NCBI GenBank assembly: GCA_016802295.1
Contig: JAESIW010000137.1
Location: forward strand, 1,541,318-1,605,317
Source of the DNA: Brachionus rotundiformis
Lineage: Eukaryota; Rotifera; Eurotatoria; Ploima; Brachionidae
DNA: 64,000 nt
Direction of reading: 5' to 3'
The notes under the pieces were generated by a model that was given only the letters and a program-made list of their open reading frames with translations, was not told where the DNA came from and made no database searches. How positions within the stretch are numbered: position 1 is the stretch's first letter; each line of letters opens with the position of its first letter. Below are positions 1-11,528 of the stretch, piece by piece. The position numbers were made by a program, and so were the translations under genes.

Positions 1-3000
1 AGGTGTCTTGGGTCCAAACGAAACATTTGATTTGAATGTTCTTTTTAGTCCAAGTATTAATTTTATAAAGGAAAAAATAAATTAAATTAAAAAAAAAAGA
101 TAAACCGGGCATTTACAATTGTATTCTTCCAATTGTTATCAATGACCATTTTGAGCAGCCATTTTATCATATTTACGTAAATGGTGAACTTCTATCACCT
201 GCGATCAAATTTGAGCCAGAAGTTTTGATACTGAAACCAGTTCCACTGGGTGTTAACTTTTCAGACCAATTTTTTATAAAGTCGATCGGATATGAAAAGT
301 AAAATTAAATTTTTTTTAATTAAAAATTTTAATTATTTAATCATTTTAAGAAAATCGAATTTAAAACTCGAAGTCCAAAATTCAAAAGCAATTAATGGCG
401 ATCTTATAGATGTTGTTAATGCTCAATTTGTAAATGAACCAGGTATAATCACTATATTGAAAAAAATTGAAAATTTTAATTAAATTTTATCATTTCAGTA
501 ATTGATCCAAATAATGATAAAAATTTGATAGAAGTTAGTGTTAACTTTTCATCAAATCAGCCCATATCTAATTCTGTGCAGATAAAATTTACCGATGACC
601 AAAATAGAGAGTAAATATGGAAAAAATATTGATATAAAAAATTAAAAAATTAAAAATAATTAGGTTTTTTTATAATGTGGTGGTCACATCTGACAATTCT
701 CTGTTCACTTGTTATGGTTTTCTGGCCGATCATAATTCAGACTATCAAATTGTTTTGGAAACAGGGCAGATCATGAGAGGAACTCGTCCCCAAAAGCAAA
801 CATCAATTACAAGTGAATTATCTGGTGAACCGATCTTAAGACCTTGTAGTAACACATCTAGAATAACAAATAATCAGTCGGTTAGTCCTACTTTTGATAT
901 GAATGCTTCGCCAGGAGATGCATCACCTCTTAAAGATAATGATGAAGAAATTCAGGCTGCTTTTAATGGTGATGTGGTAAGAGTTTTTGATTAATTTACA
1001 AATAAAAAAGTCTCAATACAATCTTTTAAAAATTCAATTTTTAAATTTAAACCAGACGAATTGATTATTAAATTTTTATTTTAAAAAAAATTAATTAAAA
1101 CATATGAGTAAAATGATTATTTTCATTAAAAATATTAATTTTAAAGATAATGAGCAATTTTAAATACAACTCACGTCTATCATCTATTTTGACCAAAGCT
1201 CAAGAGCCCATAGTTTTTCCATCATGCGAACTAAATTCTGGCATATACGCTTTTGAGGTATTAAAAGCACTTCAGCGATGGTTCAAAGTAAACGGCTGGC
1301 CTACATCACACAATTTAGTCCGTATCCCTGAATCTTTCAGAGCGTAATATCAAAAATAAAAATAATTTTTTTAAATATTAAAATTAATTTTTTGTCTGTA
1401 AGTGGTGTTAGTAGAAAACCTTTGGACGATGGACTTGAGAATATGCCTCACCAAGACTCAATCAAAAGAGAAAATAAAACAATTTACGAAATGATTGGAT
1501 TCATATGTGGTCGAATGCTACCAGCAATTCCTTTGGGAGCTCCAATACCCACCGATGTGACTGAAAGGGCCATTCAATTTTACTGGCAACATAATGTTTT
1601 TTTGAAGTTTTTAGAGTACTTATTTTAATTTTTTAAATGCTAAACTGATTGTTAAATTTGTATTTTTACAGAACTGAGGGAGGATGTGTGGCTCATGTGA
1701 GACCCGACCATCTCCTAGATATTAAAGAATTTGACCACTGGCTAGAAAAATTAGAAAGCGATCGTGATACAGAGGAAAAAAATGGATTCAGAGACATTTC
1801 GACCCAGAGCATTGAATCACCTAATATTTCACCTCAACTTTTTCCATTTATTAGCAAAAAAGCATGGCTCGATTGTCTTTTACAATTATTAAAAGTAGAC
1901 CTAAATAAATAATGACTTTTAATTAAAACTTTATTCACCTGAAGGTTTGTGTTTTGAATCGCATAACACCAAAAGCATTCAAATCTTCGCCAGTACCCTA
2001 CAATGAAGATGGTGTATTTCCAGATATAAAAGAAGATCCTTTGACCAGCAATGTTGGCATTTTTAATTTGACCAAATTTTCAAATAAACTTAAATACTTT
2101 TTTATAGATTTACAGCGTTGGTGAACGTATTTTACTCACATGGTTAAACTTTTGCTATGCCAATTATAAGGATAAAATTTGGTATGAAAAAGAACGTGGA
2201 GGAGAATCACCATCAAGATGGATAGTAAATTTTGATGTTGATTTAACAGATAGCTTAGCCATTGGAGCTGTACTGGGCGCTTACTGTCCATTTTTAATAG
2301 AGACCCACTTGAAGAGAATGTATGCAACAGCCGACACTGCTGAGAAATGCTTTCACAACGCTCTTATCTTGATTGAATGTTGTCGCAAGATAGGACTTGA
2401 TTATGACATCAACTCTTTGGATATAACTGACCCTAATTCAATATCACTTATTCTATTTTGCGCCTTTTTATTTCAAAAATTGCCACAGTATTTGCCAAGT
2501 TGTACTGTTGACTTCAGTAGTCCATTGCATCAAGTAGCTTCCAAAGAAATAAAAGTGGCTAATCCAAGCAACAAGAACATATTTTATGAAGCTATACTGA
2601 TAGGTCCAAACAAGGATAATTTTAGTTTGCCAAAAGGAACTGATTTGCCCATTGGTGCCAAGTCAAACGCGTTATTAACTTTAGAATTTAATGCCAATAA
2701 TTTAAAGCCTGGTAATGCTTATTTAATTCTAGTTGGTAAAAAACGCGGCACTGTACCAGCGGACACGATTGTTTTTTATTTAAAAACTTCAATTGATGAA
2801 TTGACTGCAAAGGTACAATTTTGATATACTTTTAATTTTGAATGTGGTTAAAAAAGAGAACATTTTTTAACCATATTCAATTAACTAATAATTATATTTT
2901 AATTATAATTTTTTAATTAAAACAGAAAAATAAAATCAACCAGGTACTAATGATATTTAGGATATGAAAAATATGTGAAAATGCTTTTTAACTTGTTGAT

Positions 3001-6000
3001 GAGTTTGCTAAAAAATGCATGATTATTTTATGCTGTAGATTAGATTACTTAGGCTTGATAATCTTAAACTTTATTCACCAATACACTTTTTGAATGATTT
3101 AAAGCCAACAACAAATTCAAAATTTAAACACCTGGCTCCACATTTTACACTTATTTCCTTTAATTTTAATCCAACGAACACTTTCTTATCTTTACCATAG
3201 TTTTATTAAGTTAGTTAATTTGTTATAAATTTTGGAAAAGTGGTGTTTTTTAAGTCTTTGGTCTTCGATTAAGCCAATTAATTTAAAAAATATAAATATA
3301 AAGAAATTTTGAATAAATAAATTTAAACAAAAATTGGATCTAAATTGGAGTTAAAACTTTATAATTAATTGATTGTTCTGAATATCTTTGGCTATTAGCT
3401 CAAAAGCTGGATTTTCTTACATAGGAAGAACTTAGCTACAAATTTATTTGCTTTATCTTTTATTTTTTCAAGATTTGATATCTTGCGAATATCCAAGCCT
3501 TGGTTGGAAAGAGAAAAAACACAATTCAGGACCTACCAAATTTTTAGATTGTCTCGATTTTATGAGATTGGATCTTTTTTGTTATCTAATATCTAATTGT
3601 CACTGTTTTAAGAATGGATTCTAGTTTTTTTAGGAGATATTTATTAAATTCATCAATTAGACTAGTCAATTGGTTTTGCCGAAATTAAATTTTTTTAATT
3701 TTTGTACTTAATGAGAAAGAATTTTAGAATTTAATTCCACAACTAATATTATTCCAATAAGTTAAACTAATTTTGATTTAAAAATTTTGATAGAATTAAC
3801 AATAACAGATGAAGGAATGTTTAAAAATGATGACATAATTAAATTATATGAATTTTCATGATTCATTAAGTTTATTTTTTAATTATTTGACATACAGCTT
3901 AAGATGTTTATTTATGTGCTTTTTTTAAATTTTAAAATAGTGATAGTTAATGCATTTTGATTACTGTTTTCAAGCTTTAGAGAATTATAATAGAAAATTA
4001 TTTTAATTAATTGGATGGATATTATAAAAATACAACTAATTAACCAAAATCTAATTTGAAATACAAGTTGATAACACTTTAACACAGATTTTTATTTTGA
4101 CTAAAAAATTTTATAAAGAAAACGTATTAATTTAAATTTTTTATAAGAAAATCGTCAAATTCCAGACTCCATTATACAAACCATTAGATTTGAGTGTTGA
4201 AGTTGAAAATCCATACGATCAGGCGGGAGAATTTAGTGTTAAAATAATAGAAAGTGACAATGTGAATGGTACAATTCAGAATCCATTTGGAAAGAGTTCG
4301 CAAATGGAAGAGAAATTAGAATCGCCATCATTCAAACCGAGTTTAAGCAATGGTTCTGAGCTGTCCAAATCAAGTTCTCAATCTCTGGGTGCAAAATTAA
4401 GATTTGGGTAGGCTAAAACCAGCTGTTTAGAATATAAAAATTTAATATATTATTCTTTAAGAAATGATAAAACGAAACAAAAGCAAAGTATTTTTATTTG
4501 ATTAATGATAATAATGCAATTTGATTTAAATCATAAAATTTAAAAGTTATGAAAAAAGACTTTGCCATTTACAGTTCATTTTATACCAAAACTCAATCAA
4601 TTAAACTTGCTGCTAAAGGAAAATCTCATTTCGAGGTTAATTATCTTCCATTACAAATGATTAAACACTCGGCTATATTATTATTTTCAAATGAGAAAAT
4701 GGGCGAATTTTTATACTATTTAGAAGGAAATGCCAGTTTGCCTGAACCAAGTAGATCTTTGGTCGATGAGAAAAATCTCGATGCTACCAAAGTTAAATAT
4801 TTAAAATCAAATCGTGAGAAAAATATAAACATAAATATAATTTTTAATTTAATTTTATTTATTCTAAAGGTCCTCAAAACCGCACCATGACCTTTAAATG
4901 TGTGGTCGGGGACAGAATCAAAATTAAGCTTTTGATACCGGCATGTAATTTAGAGAGAGAAAATGCAATAATCATGGCAACAGAGATGGTAGGCTAATTA
5001 AATTTTTAAAATAATTATTATTTTTATTTTACAGAGAATGAGTGACGAAGAACTCAAAAGACGACAGGTACACGGATTTTTGTCTAGTAAAAGTTTGCTA
5101 GAGTCGCTAGAAAGATTAACTCTTAATAAAAAACTCATGAGTGCAATCAATAAAAATGGCATAAAGTCTACAAATAACACCAGTGAAGAAATAAATTATT
5201 CCATTACCACAAAATTAAATCAGTATCTGCATGTTCAAGAAAATTTGCTCATAAAATCTGAAGGTTTTTATAATTGAAAAAGTTTGCATCATATTTTTAA
5301 ATTTTAAAATTCATTTAGAAATTGGTTCAGATGACAATCTAATTCCATTGGTGCTAGAGTTCAATTCAGACGTTCCTGGCAACATGTCTACTAATCTTGA
5401 GCTATCGTTTTTGCCAAACGATGTAAGGATTATACCACTTGAGTTCAAAGTAACCGAAGGGTCATTTACTGAATCAAGTGCTGCCTATTTGAAATTTAGT
5501 ACAAATGTATTCGATCATATTAGACAGCCTATTCCAATTGTAAGATTATTTTTCCATATAGAAATTTTAATAGAAATTATAAAAAAATTCAAGAAAAATA
5601 ATTCAGAAATTTCGTGCAATTACAAAGTAGAAATGACAAGCATTGTGGGAGATAAGTCAGTGTTCAAAGGAATTTCCAAATTTTCCATACCACCAAAAGA
5701 TGTTTATACTTATGATCTTAAATTTGTACCAAATGCTGAAGATACATTCGAGGTAATAAGCAAAATAGATACAAAAATAGATGATTTTTTTGTTAAATTA
5801 ATCTAAAGCTTGAAAATAAATCTAAATTTTTTATTTTTTTTAAATTTATTTTGATAATTTTTAATTTGGTTAAATTAGACCGAACTTAAATTCCACAATA
5901 TCACCGAAGGAACCATTATTAAATACATTTTGACTGGTATAGGCGAGAAAGCTCCAGCTTTGGGAGAAATAAAATTGGAAACACGAGTTGGTCAATCGTA

Positions 6001-8802
6001 AAAATTCAATTAATAAAATAAAATAAAATAATTTGTTAAACTTTTTCTCCAAGAACCACTCATGAAATAATGATTCCAAACAAATCTACAAGAAAAATTT
6101 GTTACTATGTATCTATTATTTGTATATATTTAAATAAAATCGTTTTAATTAATTATTTTGAAGATTTACACAAATACGAATTTTATTAAAGGACCTGATA
6201 AAATAATGGTTTTGCCAAATCGAAAAGAGGCCTATGTTTTCGAGATAATTCCCACACAACGAGGAGACTTTAAAGGTGCAATCACATTTAAACCAGGAGA
6301 GTGGCCAATTAAGTAAAAATTTAATTTAGCTAATTTTTATCAAATGGTCGATAACTTTTTAAAAAAGGGATATTGACAGTGACGGCGATGAAATTTATTC
6401 AGCAGATGCCAAAGAAAATCCTCAAAATTTTACTTTGTGGTATACATTTGATATAAAAGTTCAGCCACCTCCATACCAAGCGTTGGTCGAGTTAGAAACA
6501 AATGCTCAGGAGAGTGCCACTTTGTGTATACCACTCTCGAATCCAGTTGACAAAAAAATGGAATTTAAAGTGATTAAAAATGGACCATTTTTGGAAGGAG
6601 AAGATAAGATAGAAATCTTGCCAAAACAAAAATATGATTACCAACTAAAATTTAGTCCTGTTCAAGTTGGCAAATTTCGCGGTAGCTTGATATTTTTAAA
6701 TGAAGAAACTGGTGAATTTTGGTATGATTTGAAGCTAATTGCGATTGATCCATTGCCAGTAGCAATTGAACCAATTGAGGCCGAAGTCGGCCGATATAAT
6801 TTTGTTACTTTGAATCTGAAAAATCCTCTGAATGAAAAACTCAATTTCAGAGTGCTATTTTCGAATACTCATAATTTTAGCTTGGAAAAAAAGCATGTTG
6901 ACCGCTTGACGATCGGCCCATTGGAAACAATAGATGTAAATGTTGTATTTACTCCGTCAACAGTTGGACTTGGTGAACACTTTGGTCTGGTACAATTTTT
7001 CAATGAAAAAATTGGAAGTATAAGCTACGAATTGAGAGGAGTTGGTCTAGAACCTGACACACAAGATCCAGTCAATATCACATCTGAAATTTGCTCAAGT
7101 GAAATGGTCACAATTAACTTTAGAAACTCAACCGACTCAGCTATTTACTGTGATTTAGTTCTAGTTGATGAAGAAGGAAAGTCAATTAAACTAAATGATG
7201 ATGAAAAAAGTCCATTTAATATTCTTTTGAGTAAATTTGAAAATGTCCATGTGTCACCAAGAGGAATTTTGGATATACCAATCGTATTTTCACCAAATGA
7301 GCTCAAAAGTTACAATGTTTATTTAGTTATAACTGCAAGAAGAGAAGGAAGAATGAACTGGGCAGAAAAAAATCCAAAGTAATTCCTATTTTACTAACAG
7401 ATCTAAGATATTTCTGACGTAACCAGACAAAAAATGTCTATATTTTCATACATAAGCGTATTTGATCAAATTAAAATGATTTTACTAAGGAGATGAAATT
7501 AATTCTTGAAAAATCAAATCAATTAATTTTAATAAAATATTAAATAATTTGATAGTTTATTAGCTTATAACCAAATTTATTTAAAATTTAAAAATTTGTC
7601 TATTAATAAATTTAATATTTTAGTAAGAAAATCGAAAAACTAAGATGGATTTATCCAATAAAGGCATTTAGTGTAATTAATGCTTTTAATAAAGCGAGTC
7701 CATTTGTAGTCGAATGCAAAGTTAGACATCGTTTGGAGAGGGCTATGGAAATCGTTTTAGCAAATGTGACCACATATGCATCTGGTTTGGATCGTGGATC
7801 TTTGCGTCTAAGATCAATGACACCCAAAAAAGATGGTTCTAAGACAACTTCTTCTTTTTCTCTTTCGGATGAAAATCAAATAAAATCTGAGAGTACAGGA
7901 AGCTTGGTCATTGTTGGAGATACAAACAAACTAGCCAGCGAATTTGTTTATCATTTACATTTTTCTGGAAATCTGGACCAATGCGAGTTAGCACAAAATT
8001 CAATTGCAATAAAATTGGCTAGAGTTGAAAGGGAAAGAGAAAATGGCCTAGTAAACCTGATATTTCACATTGTGTTCTGTCCATCTAAATCTTTTATGTA
8101 AATTTTTACATTTTTTTAATTTCTAATTAAAATTTTTTAATTAAGTATTGATGCTGATCTTCAAATTGAAACTGCAATGGGCGGAATGTGGAGATACCCA
8201 TTAAAATTGGTTTCCTTAGAGTCGCCACCAGATGATACAATAATAATTGAAGGTAAACGTTTGAATAAGGAATCTGTAGTTGGATTTAGACTTAGTAGCA
8301 AAATTGAGTAATTTTATAGTTAAATTTTTTACCATTTATTTATTTTAATCTAATTATAAGCAAACCTCTTCCTTTCGAAGCATTTTTCAACCCAAGTGGA
8401 AGTGATAATATTTTTTCAATAGACCCAGAATTGGGAGAATTATTACCTGATGATGAAGATGGAACTTTGATAAAAATTTCATTTGTTCCACCATCTTACG
8501 GAAAAGTTTACCAAAGAGAACTGATTATTTCTGTAAGTTTTACAATAAAGCATATTGAATATGATTTAATCTTTTTGTTTTAGACGCCTTTGTATCAATG
8601 GAAATATTTGGTAAAAGGTGTAACTCCTGAATATGTAGTCCCTCGTGGTCAATCCGCTATTCCGGCTGCTGAGAATCGTTTAAAAAAAAATGGCAAGAAG
8701 AGAAATTTTATTATTGAAAATACGTATATAATTCATACAGCTGTATCGTCGCCCATTAAAGGGGCTTCATTATTACCAATTAGACTTTCGAATATGCCTT
8801 AA
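1..8802 (+). CDS. CFAP47: CFAP47-like ciliary protein, 3' portion of a multi-exon gene
   Basis: About twenty short exons joined by roughly 50-bp introns keep one open reading of MSP/ASH-type immunoglobulin-like domains, seen as repeated beta-strand patterns with 'LxFSP', 'ILPKQKYDY' and 'LFSNEKMGEFLYYL' motifs. A calponin-homology region sits at about 1.2-2.5 kb ('LLTWLNFCYANY', 'GAVLGAYCPFL', 'FCAFLFQKLPQYLPS'). CH plus serial MSP-like domains is the architecture of CFAP47 (CHDC2), which is needed for sperm flagella and motile cilia. The 5' end lies outside the window, since reading begins inside a codon run at base 1. The longest uninterrupted exon is near 6425-7380. The last exon ends with TAA at 8802. 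The intron at about 2812-4164 is far longer than the rest. HYDIN and CFAP65 share the MSP-like domains, but the CH arrangement favours CFAP47. The family is well supported; individual exon edges are approximate. Confidence 0.8.
2825..4164 (+). other. unusually long intron of the CFAP47-like gene
   Basis: The sequence leaves a coding exon at a GTACAA donor near 2812 and re-enters at an acceptor CCAG near 4165, where MSP-like coding resumes ('LDLSVEVENPYDQAGEF'). In between is about 1.35 kb of AT-rich sequence with no open frame, no recognisable transposon protein and no RNA gene. Other introns of this gene are 45-70 bp. Confidence 0.6.
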
Positions 8803-10012
8803 ATTTAAAATTTTTTTTGAAGATTATTCCTTTTTTTATCTTAAATTAAAATTCTAATAAAATTAATTTCTGAATATATTTTCATTTTTTAATTTTCAGC
8901 ATTTGTAGTGAAAAATTGAGTAAAAAAAGCGTTAATCATCTATGTTGTAAGCTTACCCAAAAGAAAAATTGGTACTATGTTAAGATGTTCCAAATTTAAA
9001 TGTAATCTAATGCTTCCAAAAAGTTTTTGAGAGATCAGCAAGACCAGATTTTTTATCAGACAAGACAAAAACAAAAAAGAAAAGCTATCAAAAATTTGAA
9101 TTAAAAATTTATTTAATTTCATTTTATTTTATTATAAATTAAAACCTTTTTACAAACCATTAAAACTCGAAAACAGCGAACAGATAGTTAATCCACAGGT
9201 TTATTTTCAAGAGTCTAGGGTAATAAAAAAATTATTTTAAACTCCGTTTCTAGGTTAACCGACAGGGTAGTGCCCTTGTTATAAAGAGTGTTATTAACAC
9301 TTCTTTTATTAAATTATTATAAAATAAAATATTTTTATAAGTAAAAAAAAATATATTTATAAAATCATTCATAAAAGGAAAACATTGAAATATTAAATTT
9401 AAATTTTTAAATTTTTAATTTTTTTTTAAAAAATTATTAATTGGATAAATCTATTCAAAACTTAATTTTAATTGAGTGAAAATTAAAAATCAGCTAAAAA
9501 AAGTATCTAGCAAAAAATTGATCTTTTATTGAATTCATTTCTTTTTGAGCCCATTATTCGTCTTTCATGTAAAATACAAAAACTATAATTTTTGCTTTTA
9601 TTAAATTTGCTTATTTTCATTCAAGTATTAAGGTTTTAGTCAGTTTTTTAAAAATTTGTATACTTTTTATTAATATTTTATGACTCATCCATTGATAAAT
9701 TCAATATTTTAATTCAAAAACGAGTCAAAATGACTCGTTTTGGTGCTTCTAGTAGTATATACTAGTAGTATGTGATTTTGCACAAAGACAATTTTTTTTT
9801 TATTTGAATTTAGTTAATTTAGAAAGTTATTGTTATTTTTATGCTGAAAAAAAAAGTTATGCTCTAATAACAATAGTTTACTTGGATATTAGCGGCCAAA
9901 AATCGAAAAAGAGTCATTTTGACTCGTTGGTGCTTCTAGTGTTAATTAGAAAAAAAAAAATTTAAAATTTTTTATTCATTATATCAATTAATAAAGGTTT
10001 ATGAAAAAAATG
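8803..10012. other. AT-rich spacer downstream of the CFAP47-like gene
   Basis: No coding sequence was found. Two short related segments occur at about 9717-9755 and 9900-9942, sharing 'GAGTCATTTTGACTCGT'-like and 'TGGTGCTTCTAG' words, which looks like a small dispersed repeat. The rest is homopolymer-rich A/T. Confidence 0.5.
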
Positions 10013-10084
10013 GGGCCTGGCCGGGGATCGATCCCGGGACCTCTCGCACCCTAAGCGAGAATCATACCACTAGACCACCAGGCC
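10013..10084 (-). tRNA. tRNA-Pro (anticodon AGG), copy 1
   Basis: The 72-nt reverse-strand sequence folds as a cloverleaf. The 7-bp acceptor stem is GGCCTGG with CCAGGCC, the A box is TGGTCTAGTGGTA, the anticodon loop TTAGGGT reads AGG, and the T stem is CCGGG with CCCGG. Discriminator base is C. A run of T follows within a few bases on the transcribed strand, as expected for RNA polymerase III termination. There is no intron. Confidence 0.95.
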
Positions 10085-10468
10085 GCCTAGTTTATTTTGC
10101 AAAAAAATCAAAGTAGTACTTTTCTGTTTGATTAATTTATTATATATTTGTAATGGTTTATCAAAATATAAAAAATTTTCAAAATATTTTTTGTAAACAG
10201 ATTGTAAGTTTGAAATATATTTAATTTGGATTTTTATAGAAAATTCTTTATTTGAATTTTAGTAATTAGAAATGGTTTGATATTTACTTTTTCTCATTAT
10301 ATTTAAAATATGGAAAATATTTTCACCACTCTTTATAAAATACTTTGATTATTGATGCAATTAGAAATAATTCATAGATTTATCTTTTGATAGTGGCAGT
10401 AGAAGTAGAAAAAGAATTTAAGTTGACCAAAAAAAATTTGGATCTATTTTATTATAGAAACAGAAGGC

Positions 10469-10540
10469 GGCCTGGTGGTCTAGTGGTATGATTCTCGCTT
10501 AGGGTGCGAGAGGTCCCGGGATCGATCCCCGGCCAGGCCC
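10469..10540 (+). tRNA. tRNA-Pro (anticodon AGG), copy 2
   Basis: Identical by eye to copies 1 and 3 over 72 nt: acceptor GGCCTGG/CCAGGCC, anticodon AGG, T stem CCGGG/CCCGG. CATTTTTTTC follows the gene and supplies a Pol III terminator. About 45 bases of 3' flank also match the 3' flank of copy 1 in inverted orientation, so the pair arose by an inverted duplication larger than the tRNA. Confidence 0.95.
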
Positions 10541-10691
10541 CATTTTTTTCATAAACCTTTATTAATTGATATAATGAATAAAAAATTTTAACTTTTTTCT
10601 TTAATTTTATAGGTTTGGATAATTTAATTTTTACCAATTTTAAAAATTGGAAATATAAACATTAATACATATAATTCGATCAGAAAAAATG

Positions 10692-10763
10692 GGGCCTGGC
10701 CGGGGATCGATCCCGGGACCTCTCGCACCCTAAGCGAGAATCATACCACTAGACCACCAGGCC
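10692..10763 (-). tRNA. tRNA-Pro (anticodon AGG), copy 3
   Basis: Same 72-nt tRNA-Pro(AGG) on the reverse strand with a T6 terminator just downstream (seen as AAAAAA at about 10684-10689). Unlike copies 1 and 2, its longer flanks are not shared, so it is either an older duplicate or a separate gene kept identical by conversion. Confidence 0.95.
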
Positions 10764-10884
10764 GCCTACTTAATCCAGCATTATTTGCTAGATTAATGCT
10801 CGATAAAATTTTAATTCAAGTTTTAAATTGTTTTTATTAAAAGAATTAGATAGTTAAAAAATTTGTTTTAATTCAAAATTAAAT

Positions 10885-11528
10885 TCAAAATTTTGCCTCC
10901 TCGCCGCGATAAAAACAAACATTTTTATCTGTTTCGTGTAGTTTTACCTCAAATAGGCAACAATCTGTATCAGGTTCACTTGATAATTTTGACTTAATCT
11001 GATCCCAAATAAAAACACACAAATTTTCAGTTGTACTTTAAATTACCTTTAGTTTAAGTTCTATCTTAATTTTTAGCTAGAAGATACCTGACAACATTTT
11101 TAAAGAATGGTACATCTACATCCAAGTTTTTATGATCCAATTGATCTAAAACATTCTTAAAATTCAAATCATTATTTTCTTTACTTTTGAATAAAATTCT
11201 CTACTTGAATTATTTTTTTCAAAATTGTTATATTGATTACCATTCCGGTCTTTGGATTAATTGATCCATTTACTGTAATTTCGACTTTAAAAAAAAATTA
11301 GCTTATGTTTTTTGCTGGTTAATCAAAAACCTTTATAATTATGACCGTGACAGTTGTTACATTTACCGAAAATTTGCTTGTTTTCATCCTCAGATAATGT
11401 ATTGCTTAATTAGATAATTTTTTTAAAACTTTTGTCCATTTAAATTTAATTTTTACTAAACATTACTTGTAAAGTGTATGAGCCGATGAAAACGACTCTA
11501 TTCTAGTTATATAAACAATCTTGCTCAT
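10885..11528 (-). CDS. PTS: 6-pyruvoyl tetrahydropterin synthase
   Basis: Five exons (11467-11528, 11404-11331, 11284-11205, 11155-11088, 11035-10885) total 435 nt and encode 144 aa plus stop, matching the usual length of about 145. The enzyme converts dihydroneopterin triphosphate to 6-pyruvoyl-tetrahydropterin in tetrahydrobiopterin synthesis, in the cytosol. Diagnostic blocks are 'SFSSAH' (first zinc histidine), 'FGKCNN' with the catalytic cysteine, 'HGHNYK' (two more zinc histidines), 'VEITVNG', 'KTGMVIN', 'LDHKNLD', 'VVSTTENL', 'IWDQIKSKL' and 'VKLHET' (pterin-anchoring glutamate). All introns are about 45-50 bp with GT-AG ends and compatible phases. One oddity is that the loop between the catalytic Cys and HGHNY appears two residues shorter than in most animal homologues. 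The whole gene would be missed by an ORF-length filter because every exon is short. Confidence 0.92.

Larger units (their letters stand above)
9970..10590. repeat. inverted duplication containing two tRNA-Pro genes
   Basis: About 45 bp beyond the 3' end of tRNA copy 1 (9970-10012) reappear inverted beyond the 3' end of copy 2 (10541-10588), including 'AATAAAGGTTTATGAAAAAA'. Arms plus tRNAs total about 118 bp each, with about 380 bp of unrelated AT-rich spacer between them. Confidence 0.8.

Noticed and set aside
10452..10637. 61-codon minus-strand reading across the tRNA region
   Set aside because: It is a translation of the antisense of tRNA-Pro copy 2 and A/T flank; the tRNA explains the sequence.
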